In this document: in pieces, positions 6,625 to 15,383 of the stretch
Layout of the letters: every line of letters begins with the position of its first letter
Numbering within the stretch: position 1 is the first letter of the stretch
From: JAZDFH01 sp043808035
Lineage (GTDB): Bacteria > Patescibacteriota > Minisyncoccia > UBA6257 > Colwellbacteraceae
Direction of reading: 5' to 3'
DNA length: 32,852 bases
Assembly (NCBI GenBank): GCA_043808035.1
Contig: JAZDFH010000009.1
Span: forward strand, 1-32,852
Translations under genes and position numbers: made by a program
The notes under the pieces: model-generated
What the model was told of the DNA's origin: nothing
What the model saw: only the letters and a program-made list of their open reading frames with translations
The model's database searches: none

Positions 6625-8394
6625 ATGTTTTTGCAAGATATAAAGACAAAGATTGGTTGTATCGCTATGAAGGCGATACAGGACGCCGTCGGTTCCGTCC
6701 CAGGAACCATTTTACTGCAACAACCGCCGAAGCTTGATCTTGGTGACTTCGCATTCCCCTGTTTCACACTGGGGAAAGAATACAACATTGCTCCTTACAC
6801 GCTTGCGCAACGCATCGCAGGAAACGTTATCTCAAACGGAACGAAAATTACCGCAACCGCCGAAGGTGGATACGTCAACTTCCGTATATCGCCAGAGACC
6901 TTATTTTCATCAGTCTGTACAGAAATTCTTACTCAAGGATCTCTGTACGGCATGAACGCTGTCGGTACAGGAGAACGTGTCATGGTTGAGTACGTGTCTC
7001 CAAACACGAACAAGCCACTACATCTCGGTCATATCAGGAACGGTGTTCTAGGTGCTGCACTTGCCGCAATCCTCAAAGCTGCTGGATATACGGTTATTAC
7101 CTCAAACCTCGTAAATGACAGGGGCATACATATTTGTAAAAGTATGCTCGCCTGGAAAAAATGGGGTAACGGAGAAACACCGGAATCAACTGGAATGAAA
7201 GGAGACTTATTCGTTGGTAAATGGTATGTACGGTACGCTCAAGAATTGGAAACAAATAAATCGATTGAAACAGAAGTACAAACCATGCTCCAACAATGGG
7301 AAGCTGAAGATCCTGAAGTTCGAGCACTGTGGAGAATGATGAACAAATGGGTATATGACGGCTTTGCTGAAACCTATGCCCGACTCGGTATTTCATTTGA
7401 CCAATTTTATTATGAGTCGGAAACATATATGTTGGGAAAAGATATTATCCAAGCAGGTACTGCTCAAGGTATTTTTTATCAAGAACCGTCAGGGACAATC
7501 GTCTTTGATCTCCCCGTGGAACAATTCGGGACAGAAAAAAACGGCAAACTTAAAAAAACCGTTCTGCTCCGAAAAGACGGCACGAGCGTGTATATGACTC
7601 AAGATATTGGAACTGCAGTGTTGAAAGCACAGGAACACGGATTAACACGTTCAATTTATGTAGTTGGAAGCGAGCAAATCCATCACTTCAAGTCACTCTT
7701 CACTATCTTGAATGCTTTAGGATATACATGGGCATCTAATTGCTTTCACCTTTCGTATGGAATGGTGTATCTTCCTGAAGGAAAAATGAAGTCTCGAGAA
7801 GGAAAAACTGTTGAGGCCGATGATCTGATAACAGGGATGGAAGAACGCGCATATGACGCAATCATGGCACGCCATCAAGGTAATCCTCTGACAGACCATG
7901 AGATAGCACAACGTGCTCATCATATTGGTCTCGGAGCGATCAAATTTTACCTACTCGGAGTGCAACCATCTCAAGATATCCATTTCAATCCGACATCTTC
8001 TCTTTCATTCGATGGGTGCACCGGTCCCTACTGCCAATACGCATTTGCACGAGCCTCCAGTATTATCGAGCAAGCGGGCAGTTCTACGCTCCCTTCTTTA
8101 GAAGATGTTGATTTTTCTGTCCTAGGGACAATCGAAGAGCGACTACTCGTCCAACAGTTAATGACATTTCCCGAAAACATCGCTATTGCGGCAAGCCAGC
8201 TTAATCCACTACGGGTTGTGCTTGGATTGTATGAAACCGCAAAAGCTTTTAGCCAGTTTTACAACACAACTCCTGTCTTGAACGGGACAAGCCCTGCAGT
8301 AAAAAATGCACGGTTAGCGCTCGTCAAAGCAGCAGCACAAGTGTTGCAGAATAGTATGAATCTTATAGGTATAAAAGCATTACAACAGATGTAG
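6625..8394 (+). CDS. argS: Arginyl-tRNA synthetase
   Basis: A class I aminoacyl-tRNA synthetase that charges tRNA-Arg. The N-terminal add1 domain (residues 1-105) binds the tRNA D-loop. The catalytic core has SPNTNKPLHLGHIRNG, with the HIGH-type motif at residues 133-136, and the KMSKS-type motif appears as KMKSREGKT at 387-395. The C-terminal DALR helical domain begins near residue 470 with CQYAFARASSI. Length of 589 aa is complete for the family. AGAAGGAGG precedes the ATG. It has its own promoter and terminator, directly downstream of two arginine attenuators, so the segment pairs arginine sensing with the enzyme whose product is sensed. Confidence 0.97.
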   Translation: MFLQDIKTKIGCIAMKAIQDAVGSVPGTILLQQPPKLDLGDFAFPCFTLGKEYNIAPYTLAQRIAGNVISNGTKITATAEGGYVNFRISPETLFSSVCTEILTQGSLYGMNAVGTGERVMVEYVSPNTNKPLHLGHIRNGVLGAALAAILKAAGYTVITSNLVNDRGIHICKSMLAWKKWGNGETPESTGMKGDLFVGKWYVRYAQELETNKSIETEVQTMLQQWEAEDPEVRALWRMMNKWVYDGFAETYARLGISFDQFYYESETYMLGKDIIQAGTAQGIFYQEPSGTIVFDLPVEQFGTEKNGKLKKTVLLRKDGTSVYMTQDIGTAVLKAQEHGLTRSIYVVGSEQIHHFKSLFTILNALGYTWASNCFHLSYGMVYLPEGKMKSREGKTVEADDLITGMEERAYDAIMARHQGNPLTDHEIAQRAHHIGLGAIKFYLLGVQPSQDIHFNPTSSLSFDGCTGPYCQYAFARASSIIEQAGSSTLPSLEDVDFSVLGTIEERLLVQQLMTFPENIAIAASQLNPLRVVLGLYETAKAFSQFYNTTPVLNGTSPAVKNARLALVKAAAQVLQNSMNLIGIKALQQM

Positions 8395-8444
8395 ATAATT
8401 GCCTTTTGTCTATAATGTGGACGCTGTAACATCAGCGAACACCA

Positions 8445-8478
8445 AAAAGGGCAACCATAACAACATGGTTGCCCTTTT
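8445..8478 (+). terminator. Intrinsic terminator after argS
   Basis: GGGCAACCAT (8449-8458) pairs perfectly with ATGGTTGCCC (8465-8474), flanked by an A-run upstream and TTTT downstream. Confidence 0.92.
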
Positions 8479-8534
8479 CCTTTTTTATACAAGTTAATTA
8501 CTTGCGCTTCAGCTGATCATTAGCCTGCCAAGAG

Positions 8535-8595
8535 TTGACAAAAATCCATTTTATGATATTTTGCTACATAGGAGGAGTGGATCTTCCTGTTCTTT
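8535..8595 (+). promoter_or_regulatory. Promoter and short hairpin leader of the ArgE-like operon
   Basis: TTGACA at 8535-8540 with a TATTTT-like -10 at 8557-8562. A hairpin AGGAGGA/TCTTCCT (8570-8576 with 8582-8588) follows, then GTTCTTT at 8589-8595. The hairpin-plus-GTTCTTT order matches the attenuator leaders, but no antiterminator partner or Arg leader ORF is evident. Confidence 0.45.
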
Positions 8596-8655
8596 AATAT
8601 TCAAAAAGGTATCCATACAAATCTAACCATATAGCATCAAAGGAGGTGCATAGTT

Positions 8656-9798
8656 ATGGAATTACAAGATCTTGCAGGAAGACTTATTGGATTTAATACC
8701 GTAAGCCCCGAGTCATCGACCGTAGAGATGGCGGATTTCATCAGTAACTATCTTGAGCCTTTAGGTTTCACGATAGAACGGTATCCGTATATCTCAAGAG
8801 GGACGCGACAAGTAAACCTTGTGGCCCGAAAAGGTGGAGAAAAAAGTTTTCTCGCCCTGGCAGGTCACATGGACACCGTACCCTTCCAAGCATCTGATTG
8901 GAGTATGACCAGAGATCCTCTAAAGCTTGTCCGCAGAAGTGATAAGTTTTACGCACGAGGTGTTTCTGACATGAAGCTTTTCCTCGCAATGGCAATGAGA
9001 GCGGGAGAATCTATCCCTACAGCAACACTCAAAAAACCTTTCGCGCTTGTTTTCACGAGTGAGGAAGAAATTGGGTGTATCGGCGCAAGGAAACTAGTTC
9101 GGGAACAAAAAGTACATCTTGGCGAGTACGTCGTTATCGGCGAACCAACCGAGATGGTACCCGTACACCTGCACAAAGGCTACATGTATATCATCGTGGA
9201 ACTACGAGGAGAAAAAGGGCATAGCTCTGATCCTCGTAAAGGGAAAAATGTAATTGAGTTAGCTCTACCAACTGTTTTGAACCATCTTTTGATCTTTCAA
9301 AAAAAGTTGGAATCGACACTCGATAGACGTTTTGACCCGCCTTACTCAACTATGAATATTGGTGCTATTTCGACACCGCATGGAGCAAAAAATATTGTTC
9401 CATCGTACTGTCGGATTGAACTCGATATTCGTCCAATGCCGGGACAAAATCCAGATGATCTCTTTTCTATACTAAAAGCATACGTAGAGCATGGTCTCTA
9501 CGAAATGACAGGGATCAAAGTCAAAGTTAGTTTTGGAAGAAAACCATCTCCACCAATGGAGACTACGGATGAATCGCTATTTATGCAGACAATCAGAGAC
9601 ATAAGCGGAAAAAATCCGATAGCTGTTTCATTTAATACCGAAGGCGGAATTTTTAATGAAGGAGGTTGTTCTTCAGTAATATGGGGACCCGGATCAATTC
9701 GGCAAGCCCATCGATCAGATGAATTTGTAACTGCAAAATATCTAGAAGAATCAATGATTGAACAGTACACCACGCTTATAAGGCGTTTGTGCTGCTAA
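8656..9798 (+). CDS. ArgE/DapE-like M20 deacetylase, probable N-acetylornithine deacetylase
   Basis: A zinc-dependent amidohydrolase. Motifs follow the ArgE order: GHMDTVP (H71, D73), YARGVSDMK (D105 bridging), TSEEEIGCIGA (E136 catalytic, E137 metal), VIGEPTE, HKGYM, GHSSDPRKG and the C-terminal GPGSIRQAHRSDEF, which carries the last metal His. The GEPT and GPGSIxQAH signatures favour ArgE over DapE. The usual MKGF is MKLF here. Length of 380 aa is normal. AAAGGAGG stands 9 bases before the ATG. The next gene, ArgA-like, starts 21 bases after the stop, so they form a two-gene operon. The known reaction removes acetyl from N-acetylornithine; with no argC, argD or argJ in the window, another N-acyl amino acid is possible. 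Confidence 0.85.
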   Translation: MELQDLAGRLIGFNTVSPESSTVEMADFISNYLEPLGFTIERYPYISRGTRQVNLVARKGGEKSFLALAGHMDTVPFQASDWSMTRDPLKLVRRSDKFYARGVSDMKLFLAMAMRAGESIPTATLKKPFALVFTSEEEIGCIGARKLVREQKVHLGEYVVIGEPTEMVPVHLHKGYMYIIVELRGEKGHSSDPRKGKNVIELALPTVLNHLLIFQKKLESTLDRRFDPPYSTMNIGAISTPHGAKNIVPSYCRIELDIRPMPGQNPDDLFSILKAYVEHGLYEMTGIKVKVSFGRKPSPPMETTDESLFMQTIRDISGKNPIAVSFNTEGGIFNEGGCSSVIWGPGSIRQAHRSDEFVTAKYLEESMIEQYTTLIRRLCC

Positions 9799-9818
9799 CA
9801 TCGAAAGGAGACAATTCT

Positions 9819-10871
9819 ATGAAAGAGAATCTGACTTTTCTTAGAGAAGCATTAAGATATACGACAACCCTCAAAGGCAAAACTATTGTAATAAAACTTG
9901 GAAAGTCCATATTAGAACAAATGTCGACATTGGGTATTGTTCAAGATATCCAACTTTTAAAAGATTTAGGGGTGAATATCGTTATCGCCCACGACATTTG
10001 TCTGGAACAATTGGTTAGTAGTACACAATATGGACAGCAACACCATAAAGATATTCTCGCTTCGATTCTGGACGCCTTCAAAGATATCCCAAGGGTATTC
10101 TGCGCAGAAACAAATGACTTATCCGTTGACGAAGTTGTCGCGCGCGTTGCGACAGAACACCACGCTGACAAATTAATTTTCTTTACAAGAGGTGACGGAG
10201 TATTTGATCACCAAGATGGACTGATCCAAGAAGCAACTGCCGCACAAGCACATGAGCTTGTACAAAAAAAGAACATCACCGGGAGTATGCGAAATAAGCT
10301 TCTCGCTGCGATATATGCATGCGAGCATCACACCCCCCGCGTACACATCATTAACGGTATACGGGAAGGCACACTAATTACCGAATTGTTTACCTGCAAA
10401 GGTATTGGCACGATGATCTATGATGAAGCCCCGTATCAAGAAGTACGGGAAGCCACTGCTATCGAATTACCAGCTATTGCAAACCTTCTGCAAGAACAAG
10501 ACAGTTTCATAAACGACGTAATACCTGCGGAAGTTATTGCTCGACATAACCATTTTTTTGTTTTTACCGTTGACGGGAGAGTACATGGCTGTATGGTCAT
10601 GGAAAATGGATCAGCAGAGATAATCGAAATTGCGTATCTTGCAGCTTCTACCGCGTATCAAGCAGCCGGCGTGATTAAAAAACTCATCGAATTTGGTATT
10701 GAGTACGCAAAAGGAAAGTTGATTAAACATGTCACTATTGATAGTGCTAAAAATACATGTTGGCTTCGTATGGAGCCATGGTTCTTTGAACTGGGATTTA
10801 CAGAAGCGCCATTTACTATTTGTCCCAAAAATCACCATAATACAATTTGGGCAAAGCAGTTGGCTGTATAA
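9819..10871 (+). CDS. ArgA-like amino-acid kinase-GNAT fusion
   Basis: Residues 1-210 are an amino-acid-kinase fold like N-acetylglutamate kinase: VIKLGKSIL (ArgB has IKIGGxxL), LLKDLGVNIVIAHD, KLIFFTRGDGVF, ITGSMRNKLLAA and VHIINGIREGTLITELFT with GIGTMI. Residues 215-350 are a GNAT domain (AAGVIKKLIEFG and a late WFFELGF). This layout is that of N-acetylglutamate synthase (ArgA) and of fused synthase/kinases. The second Gly of the kinase glycine motif is Lys, and the His-Gly after the second strand is His-Asp, so kinase activity is doubtful and a synthase role is favoured. The start is taken at 9819 behind AAAGGAG; an upstream in-frame start at 9789 would overlap the preceding gene. At 350 aa it is shorter than E. 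coli ArgA. Confidence 0.75.
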   Translation: MKENLTFLREALRYTTTLKGKTIVIKLGKSILEQMSTLGIVQDIQLLKDLGVNIVIAHDICLEQLVSSTQYGQQHHKDILASILDAFKDIPRVFCAETNDLSVDEVVARVATEHHADKLIFFTRGDGVFDHQDGLIQEATAAQAHELVQKKNITGSMRNKLLAAIYACEHHTPRVHIINGIREGTLITELFTCKGIGTMIYDEAPYQEVREATAIELPAIANLLQEQDSFINDVIPAEVIARHNHFFVFTVDGRVHGCMVMENGSAEIIEIAYLAASTAYQAAGVIKKLIEFGIEYAKGKLIKHVTIDSAKNTCWLRMEPWFFELGFTEAPFTICPKNHHNTIWAKQLAV

Positions 10872-10897
10872 TCCTTCCACTCTTATTCCTAAAAAAT

Positions 10898-10942
10898 AAG
10901 CCGGGAGATTCTTTGAAAAAAACAAAGGACCCCGGCTTTTAT
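10898..10942 (+). terminator. Intrinsic terminator after the ArgE-ArgA-like operon
   Basis: AAGCCGGG (10898-10905) pairs with CCCGGCTT (10931-10938), with an inner CTTTG/CAAAG pairing, followed by TTTT. Confidence 0.85.
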
Positions 10943-11023
10943 CTTTTACAAATATTATTCTATGATATAGTATATTTTCATACTCGTTTCAGATCTTTCA
11001 ATCAAAAATAGGGAGGGAGCACT

Positions 11024-11263
11024 TTGAAAACCATTGATATTTTGTCAGTGACGGTTGTCAGTATTAAAAGTCCGCGACCAGCAAAACAATTTATAGCGTA
11101 TCAGATTCTTATAAGACAAAAACGCACAGAGTTGGAAATTCTATCAAAACAACAATACATTAATCAGATAGAATATGAGCAACGAGAGCAAGAACACCGC
11201 AGACTTTGTAATGAAGTACGATCGTTTCTAGACGCCATCGGGAAGCCATACATATCAGTATGA
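11024..11263 (+). CDS. Small charged protein of unknown function
   Basis: A 79-aa protein starting at TTG, with a strong Shine-Dalgarno (GGGAGGGAG at 11011-11019) just ahead and no ATG nearby. The first 22 residues look like a short beta region; residues 25-70 are rich in Glu, Gln, Arg and Lys and should form one long helix or helical hairpin (EYEQREQEHRR). An extended -10 element (TGATATAGT, 10963-10971) lies about 50 nt upstream and a hairpin terminator follows, so it has its own transcript. I do not recognise a family. Confidence 0.65.
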   Translation: MKTIDILSVTVVSIKSPRPAKQFIAYQILIRQKRTELEILSKQQYINQIEYEQREQEHRRLCNEVRSFLDAIGKPYISV

Positions 11264-11276
11264 ACACTTCCCACAC

Positions 11277-11326
11277 AAAAGGACTGTACCTCAAAATATT
11301 ATCTACGGGGCAGTCCTTTCTTTTGG
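11277..11326 (+). terminator. Intrinsic terminator after small protein gene
   Basis: AAAGGACTG (11278-11286) pairs with CAGTCCTTT (11311-11319) across a long loop, followed by CTTTT. It could also serve the convergent phosphatase gene ending at 11342. Confidence 0.75.
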
Positions 11327-11341
11327 AAAACGATTTTTCTC

Positions 11342-12361
11342 TTACATATGATTAACGCTTGCTGCAAGTAATAATGCAAATCCATATCGCGTACCCCACC
11401 CGCAAACAACACTTCTCTTTTTTCCCACTGTCTGCAAAAATTCACTAAATGCCGCTATACCGGTAATAAACTGTTCATATTCACGAGTAGTGTTATTTTG
11501 AAAACCGACATAGCGTCGTGTCCGATTTTTATCTTCTATCGCTTTCTTTACAATCCTTTCCATCCCCAAAGCCTCAATAACTTTCCCGTGCACTTTTGTT
11601 GTGCTGTACATACCTCCTACTTGTTGCCGAATCGTAAACCACGCCATTCTTGTCGCGGCGCTTCCTAACGTTACAATGCGTGTCTTCGAATCAATCATCG
11701 GGATTCCGCTATATCGAATAATTTTCTGTTGTAACGCATTTAAAAATTTTGCGACATCGCCGTCATGTTCATGTAATAATTCAACCAACTCGTGCGTACC
11801 GATACGATAACTTTTGTATTCTTTTATCTCTATCATCGTATCCGTTCTTCTCCCTAAGGCGATCTCCATACTCCCCCCTCCTTGATCAAGGATAAAAATA
11901 TCTTCTCCATCAGGAGCAACCCACGGCAAACTTTTCGCAACAGCAATAAATGAACAAAATGCTTCCGCGCGTTTATCAAGTACCATCAAGGTAGGAAAAA
12001 ATTTTCTCATAAGAGATTCCCGTTTTTTTACAATTTGTCGAATTGCTTCCGTCCCAAAAATTTCTATTTTCTCTACGTCTTTTTCTTTTGCTCGAACAAT
12101 AAACTTTTCAACAACTTCTTGAATTTCTTCCAATTTCTTTGAAAGAGTCTCATCGTCTTCATCAACGTATTGCGCAAGATACATTTCTTTTCCCCGAGAA
12201 CACAATACCTTTACACGAAGGTCGTCTAAGACGTCAACAACAAGCAATCGAATTGCGCGACTGCCAACCTCAATTGCGGCAACCCGACACGGGCGACACA
12301 CGCACCGCTCTGCCGCAGTATCAAAAGTTGTACTCTTTAAAAGCGTCTCTAATAAATTCAT
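11342..12361 (-). CDS. Ppx/GppA family phosphatase
   Basis: An ASKHA-fold phosphatase of the exopolyphosphatase/guanosine pentaphosphatase family, which degrades polyphosphate or pppGpp. Visible motifs are the phosphate-1 loop AIEVGSRAIRLLVVD, phosphate-2 loop ILDQGGGSMEIALG, and adenosine-type loop VTLGSAATRMAW. The usual DxGSNS is EVGSRA here, so the first acidic residue is Glu and the Asn is Arg. It has only the N-terminal two-lobed module (339 aa) and lacks the HD-like C-terminal domain of long Ppx. Start at 12361 is preferred over 12379 because a TATAGT box sits directly before the latter. It follows the ATP synthase operon after 160 bp, which could link phosphate energy metabolism. Confidence 0.82.
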   Translation of the reverse strand: MNLLETLLKSTTFDTAAERCVCRPCRVAAIEVGSRAIRLLVVDVLDDLRVKVLCSRGKEMYLAQYVDEDDETLSKKLEEIQEVVEKFIVRAKEKDVEKIEIFGTEAIRQIVKKRESLMRKFFPTLMVLDKRAEAFCSFIAVAKSLPWVAPDGEDIFILDQGGGSMEIALGRRTDTMIEIKEYKSYRIGTHELVELLHEHDGDVAKFLNALQQKIIRYSGIPMIDSKTRIVTLGSAATRMAWFTIRQQVGGMYSTTKVHGKVIEALGMERIVKKAIEDKNRTRRYVGFQNNTTREYEQFITGIAAFSEFLQTVGKKRSVVCGWGTRYGFALLLAASVNHM

Positions 12362-12454
12362 AGGAAAATCTCGAATCATACTATATATGACTCATTTTGT
12401 ATAAAAATGCGAAACTTACTGTAACTGTAACAATAGAAAGGCAGTATTGTCAAA

Positions 12455-12487
12455 AAACAAAAAAATACTAACAAGAGATTAGCAATA
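12455..12487 (-). terminator. Possible weak terminator at the end of the ATP synthase operon
   Basis: On the minus strand AAGAG and CTCTT can pair around an 11-base loop, followed by GTTAGTA and a seven-T run. The stem is short, so this is tentative. A TTGACA for the phosphatase (minus, 12448-12453) lies just beyond. Confidence 0.35.
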
Positions 12488-12522
12488 ACTCTTAACCAAT
12501 GTACATAGTTTTCCACAACCTA

Positions 12523-12957
12523 TTAAGAACGAGAAGACCGATAGAGTTTAATAGCAGACTTTTTGATATCCAATTCTGCTGCCTGTTCATCAAATTCCAC
12601 TTTCCCTACATAGCCTTCTAACCACTTCTCAACTCGTTTTCTAGCGGTCAAAGCAATATCAATGTCCGGTTCTTGCGTGACCATTTCCGCTCCTTGAGAA
12701 AGTATTGTCACAATATTATTCTTCACTTCCAAAAACCCTCCAGCAACCACTACATACATCGTATCATTGCCTTTTTTATATCTAATGGGTGCTACCGATA
12801 AACGGACCAACAAAGGAGCATGTCCTTCAAGTATTCCTATCGCCCCTTGTGAAGTGGCACCACTATCTGGAAATTCAACACCAACAAAATCGATACCCTT
12901 TTCTCGCAAGACTATTTTTTCCGGTGTAACTATTTCTAAACACAGTTTGCCTGACAT
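12523..12957 (-). CDS. atpC: ATP synthase epsilon subunit
   Basis: The F1 central-stalk subunit that couples rotation and can inhibit ATP hydrolysis. The N-terminal beta-sandwich (residues 1-90) shows LEIVTPEKIV, GAIGILEGHAPLL and VAGGFLEVKNNIVTIL, typical of the family. The C-terminal helical hairpin is present (residues 100-144) and strongly charged. Length 144 aa is slightly longer than usual. It is the last gene of the atp operon, 39 bp after atpD. Confidence 0.95.
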   Translation of the reverse strand: MSGKLCLEIVTPEKIVLREKGIDFVGVEFPDSGATSQGAIGILEGHAPLLVRLSVAPIRYKKGNDTMYVVVAGGFLEVKNNIVTILSQGAEMVTQEPDIDIALTARKRVEKWLEGYVGKVEFDEQAAELDIKKSAIKLYRSSRS

Positions 12958-12996
12958 TATGTACTATAATTCAACTAATTTTATAAAAGCACCTTT

Positions 12997-14412
12997 TTAT
13001 ACTGACTTATTCTTCATCTTTTCTGCTTGTTCCAAAGCCTCTTCAACAGTACCAACCATATAAAATGCCTGTTCAGGAACATCGTCGTATTTCCCTTCTA
13101 CGATATCCTCAAACCCTGTGAGTGTGTCTTCCAATGAAACATATCTTCCCGGTATACCCGTGAACGTTTCAGCAACGAATAATGGCTGCGTGAAAAACTT
13201 TTCTAATTTCCTGGCACGCATAACAACAGTCCTATCTTCATCTGATAATTCCTCCAATCCTAAAATAGCTATAAGATCTTGTAAATCTTTATATCGCTCA
13301 AGATATCCTTTCACTTTCCGTACCACTTCACAATGACGATCACCAACAATCCATGGTTCCAAAATCTGCGAACCCGATGATAATGGATCAACTGCAGGAT
13401 ATAACCCTAATGCAGCGACTTTTCTGGAAAGGACAACCATAGCGTCCAAATGAGAGAAAACTGACGCAGGACCCGGATCTGCCAAATCATCCGCAGGCAC
13501 ATACACTGCCTGAACAGACGTAATTGAACCAGAAGCAACTGATGCAATTCTTTCTTGTAACAACCCCATTTCTGTTGCTAAAGTTGGCTGATATCCAACT
13601 TCTGAAGGCACTCTTGATCGTAACAAAGAAACTTCCTGCCCAGCTTGTATATATCGATATACATTGTCTAAAAATAGCAAAACATCCTGATGTTTATCAT
13701 CTCTGAAATGTTCCGCCATTGTTAAGGCGGTAAATGGCACTCTGAATCTACATCCCGGTGGCTCATTCATTTGCCCGTATACAAGTACCGCCCTCTCTAA
13801 AACACCTGAACGCTGCATCTCCAACCAAAGGTCATTCCCTTCACGGGTTCTTTCACCAATACCGCCAAAGACAGAGACTCCATTGTGCTCAATCCCAACA
13901 TTTCGAATAAGCTCCATAATAACAACCGTCTTCCCAACGCCCGCTCCTCCAAAAAGGCCAATTTTCCCACCACGAGGGAACGGCGTTATTAAATCGATGA
14001 CTTTTATACCCGTTTCGAAAACTTGAGGAGACGTTTCCAATTTCGCATACGGTATAGGAGGTTTATATATAGAGTCATAGTTACAGTCTTTCACCTGGCC
14101 ACGTCCATCAATAGGGTCACCCATGATGTTAAACATTCTACCCAATATATTTTTCCCGACAGGTACAGAAATCGGACGGCCTGTATCAAAAATTTTTGTC
14201 CCTCTCTTTAATCCGTCAGTCGTGTCTAATGCAATAGCTCGAACTCCCCCACCACCTAACAATTGCAGAACTTCCATCGGTAAGCCCGTATCAACATTTT
14301 CAGCCCTCAAAAGATTACCTATGGCAGGCATCTCATCATTAAAGGTAACATCAATAATCGGTCCGAGGACCTGAAAAACTTCTCCTATTATATTGTTTGT
14401 ATTTTTTGCCAT
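12997..14412 (-). CDS. atpD: ATP synthase beta subunit
   Basis: The catalytic F1 subunit. Walker A is GGAGVGKTVVIMELI, the catalytic glutamate lies in GIGERTREGNDLW, Walker B is DVLLFLDNVYR, and the nucleotide-site segment LVYGQMNEPPGCRFRV is present. The DELSEED-type regulatory loop reads EELSDED. Length is 471 aa, complete. The N-terminus (GEVFQVLGPIIDVTF) is the usual beta-barrel. It lies between atpG and atpC in the standard order. Confidence 0.98.
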   Translation of the reverse strand: MAKNTNNIIGEVFQVLGPIIDVTFNDEMPAIGNLLRAENVDTGLPMEVLQLLGGGGVRAIALDTTDGLKRGTKIFDTGRPISVPVGKNILGRMFNIMGDPIDGRGQVKDCNYDSIYKPPIPYAKLETSPQVFETGIKVIDLITPFPRGGKIGLFGGAGVGKTVVIMELIRNVGIEHNGVSVFGGIGERTREGNDLWLEMQRSGVLERAVLVYGQMNEPPGCRFRVPFTALTMAEHFRDDKHQDVLLFLDNVYRYIQAGQEVSLLRSRVPSEVGYQPTLATEMGLLQERIASVASGSITSVQAVYVPADDLADPGPASVFSHLDAMVVLSRKVAALGLYPAVDPLSSGSQILEPWIVGDRHCEVVRKVKGYLERYKDLQDLIAILGLEELSDEDRTVVMRARKLEKFFTQPLFVAETFTGIPGRYVSLEDTLTGFEDIVEGKYDDVPEQAFYMVGTVEEALEQAEKMKNKSV

Positions 14413-14438
14413 TTTTATATATGTGTATATAGCTTATC

Positions 14439-15371
14439 TTAAAACCCCGACTGAGCGACAGCGGCTTCGTCTTCTATTACCTTTGCAGCATTTAAAGTGC
14501 CCAATAAATCCAATGTAATTAAATCTCTTCTCATCCTATTATAATGCATTCCCATGTCTGTTAATTTTTCAGCTGCACGTTCAGAAGCATCCTCCATCGC
14601 CATCATTCGTGCCCCCTGCTCGCTTGCATAAGATTCCAAAAGGATATCAAAAACTTGCACTTTAAAATAATTCGGTATGATTTCAGCTAAAATAGCTAAT
14701 GGATCAGGGTCATAAATCCACTGTTTAAAATCATAAGATGATTCCCCTTCCTCTATACCGCACGTAAACGGAAGCATTTTTATTATTGTCGGTTCTCTCT
14801 TCGCCGGTCCATGAAATTTGGTATATGCGCAATATATTGCATCAATACCTTGATTTAAAAAAAGATCTGTCATTTCCGCTACGATTGCTAAAGCATCCTC
14901 CATCGAAACTCCTTGATCAGACCACGGAACAATTTTTAAAATCGGGTACGGTGTTTTCGTTCGAATATATCGTTCCCCTCGTTTCCCCTTGATCCATACA
15001 CCAACTTCCACATCTTTATTGTCTTTGAGGTAGTTATCTATAAACATATGAGCTTTCTTCCCAATAAGTCCGTTATAATTACCACACATCCCTATATCAG
15101 AGGCAATCACGAAAACTATTATCTTTGCGGTTTTTGGTCTGTTCACTAATAACGGAGAAATATTTTTTAATATCTCTTCTGAGCTTAAAGCATATTGAGA
15201 CTGCAGCAAAGCAATTCTCCTCAATCTTTCCGTATATGCCCTCAAACTTGCCACCTTAGAACGACTTCTCGCTAATTTCGCCGCCGCAACCGTTGACATC
15301 GTTTGTGTCGTGCCCATAATATTCTCAACACTTTTCATTCTATTTTTCAAGTCAATCAATTTCTGCGACAT
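14439..15371 (-). CDS. atpG: ATP synthase gamma subunit
   Basis: The rotor shaft of F1. The N-terminal helix has RMKSVENIMGTTQTMSTVAAAKLARS, corresponding to the conserved start of gamma, and the C-terminal helix has LTDMGMHYNRMRRDLIT. The central Rossmann-like domain includes VIASDIGMCGNYN. At 310 aa it is about 20 residues longer than E. coli gamma. The start follows 12 bp after the atpA stop, so translation is likely coupled. Confidence 0.95.
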   Translation of the reverse strand: MSQKLIDLKNRMKSVENIMGTTQTMSTVAAAKLARSRSKVASLRAYTERLRRIALLQSQYALSSEEILKNISPLLVNRPKTAKIIVFVIASDIGMCGNYNGLIGKKAHMFIDNYLKDNKDVEVGVWIKGKRGERYIRTKTPYPILKIVPWSDQGVSMEDALAIVAEMTDLFLNQGIDAIYCAYTKFHGPAKREPTIIKMLPFTCGIEEGESSYDFKQWIYDPDPLAILAEIIPNYFKVQVFDILLESYASEQGARMMAMEDASERAAEKLTDMGMHYNRMRRDLITLDLLGTLNAAKVIEDEAAVAQSGF

Positions 15372-15383
15372 AGTGCTCTATTA

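Noticed and set aside
6542..6643. ORF in the argS leader ending with Arg-Arg-Arg (AGA AGG AGG), at first sight a third Arg leader peptide
   Set aside because: The three Arg codons are simply the Shine-Dalgarno of argS read in another frame, the ORF overlaps the argS start, and stalling there would block argS translation; no terminator/antiterminator pair is present.
8553..8597. 14-codon ORF in the leader of the ArgE-like gene as a sensor peptide
   Set aside because: It has no run of any one amino acid beyond two Gly codons and there is no antiterminator partner for the hairpin.
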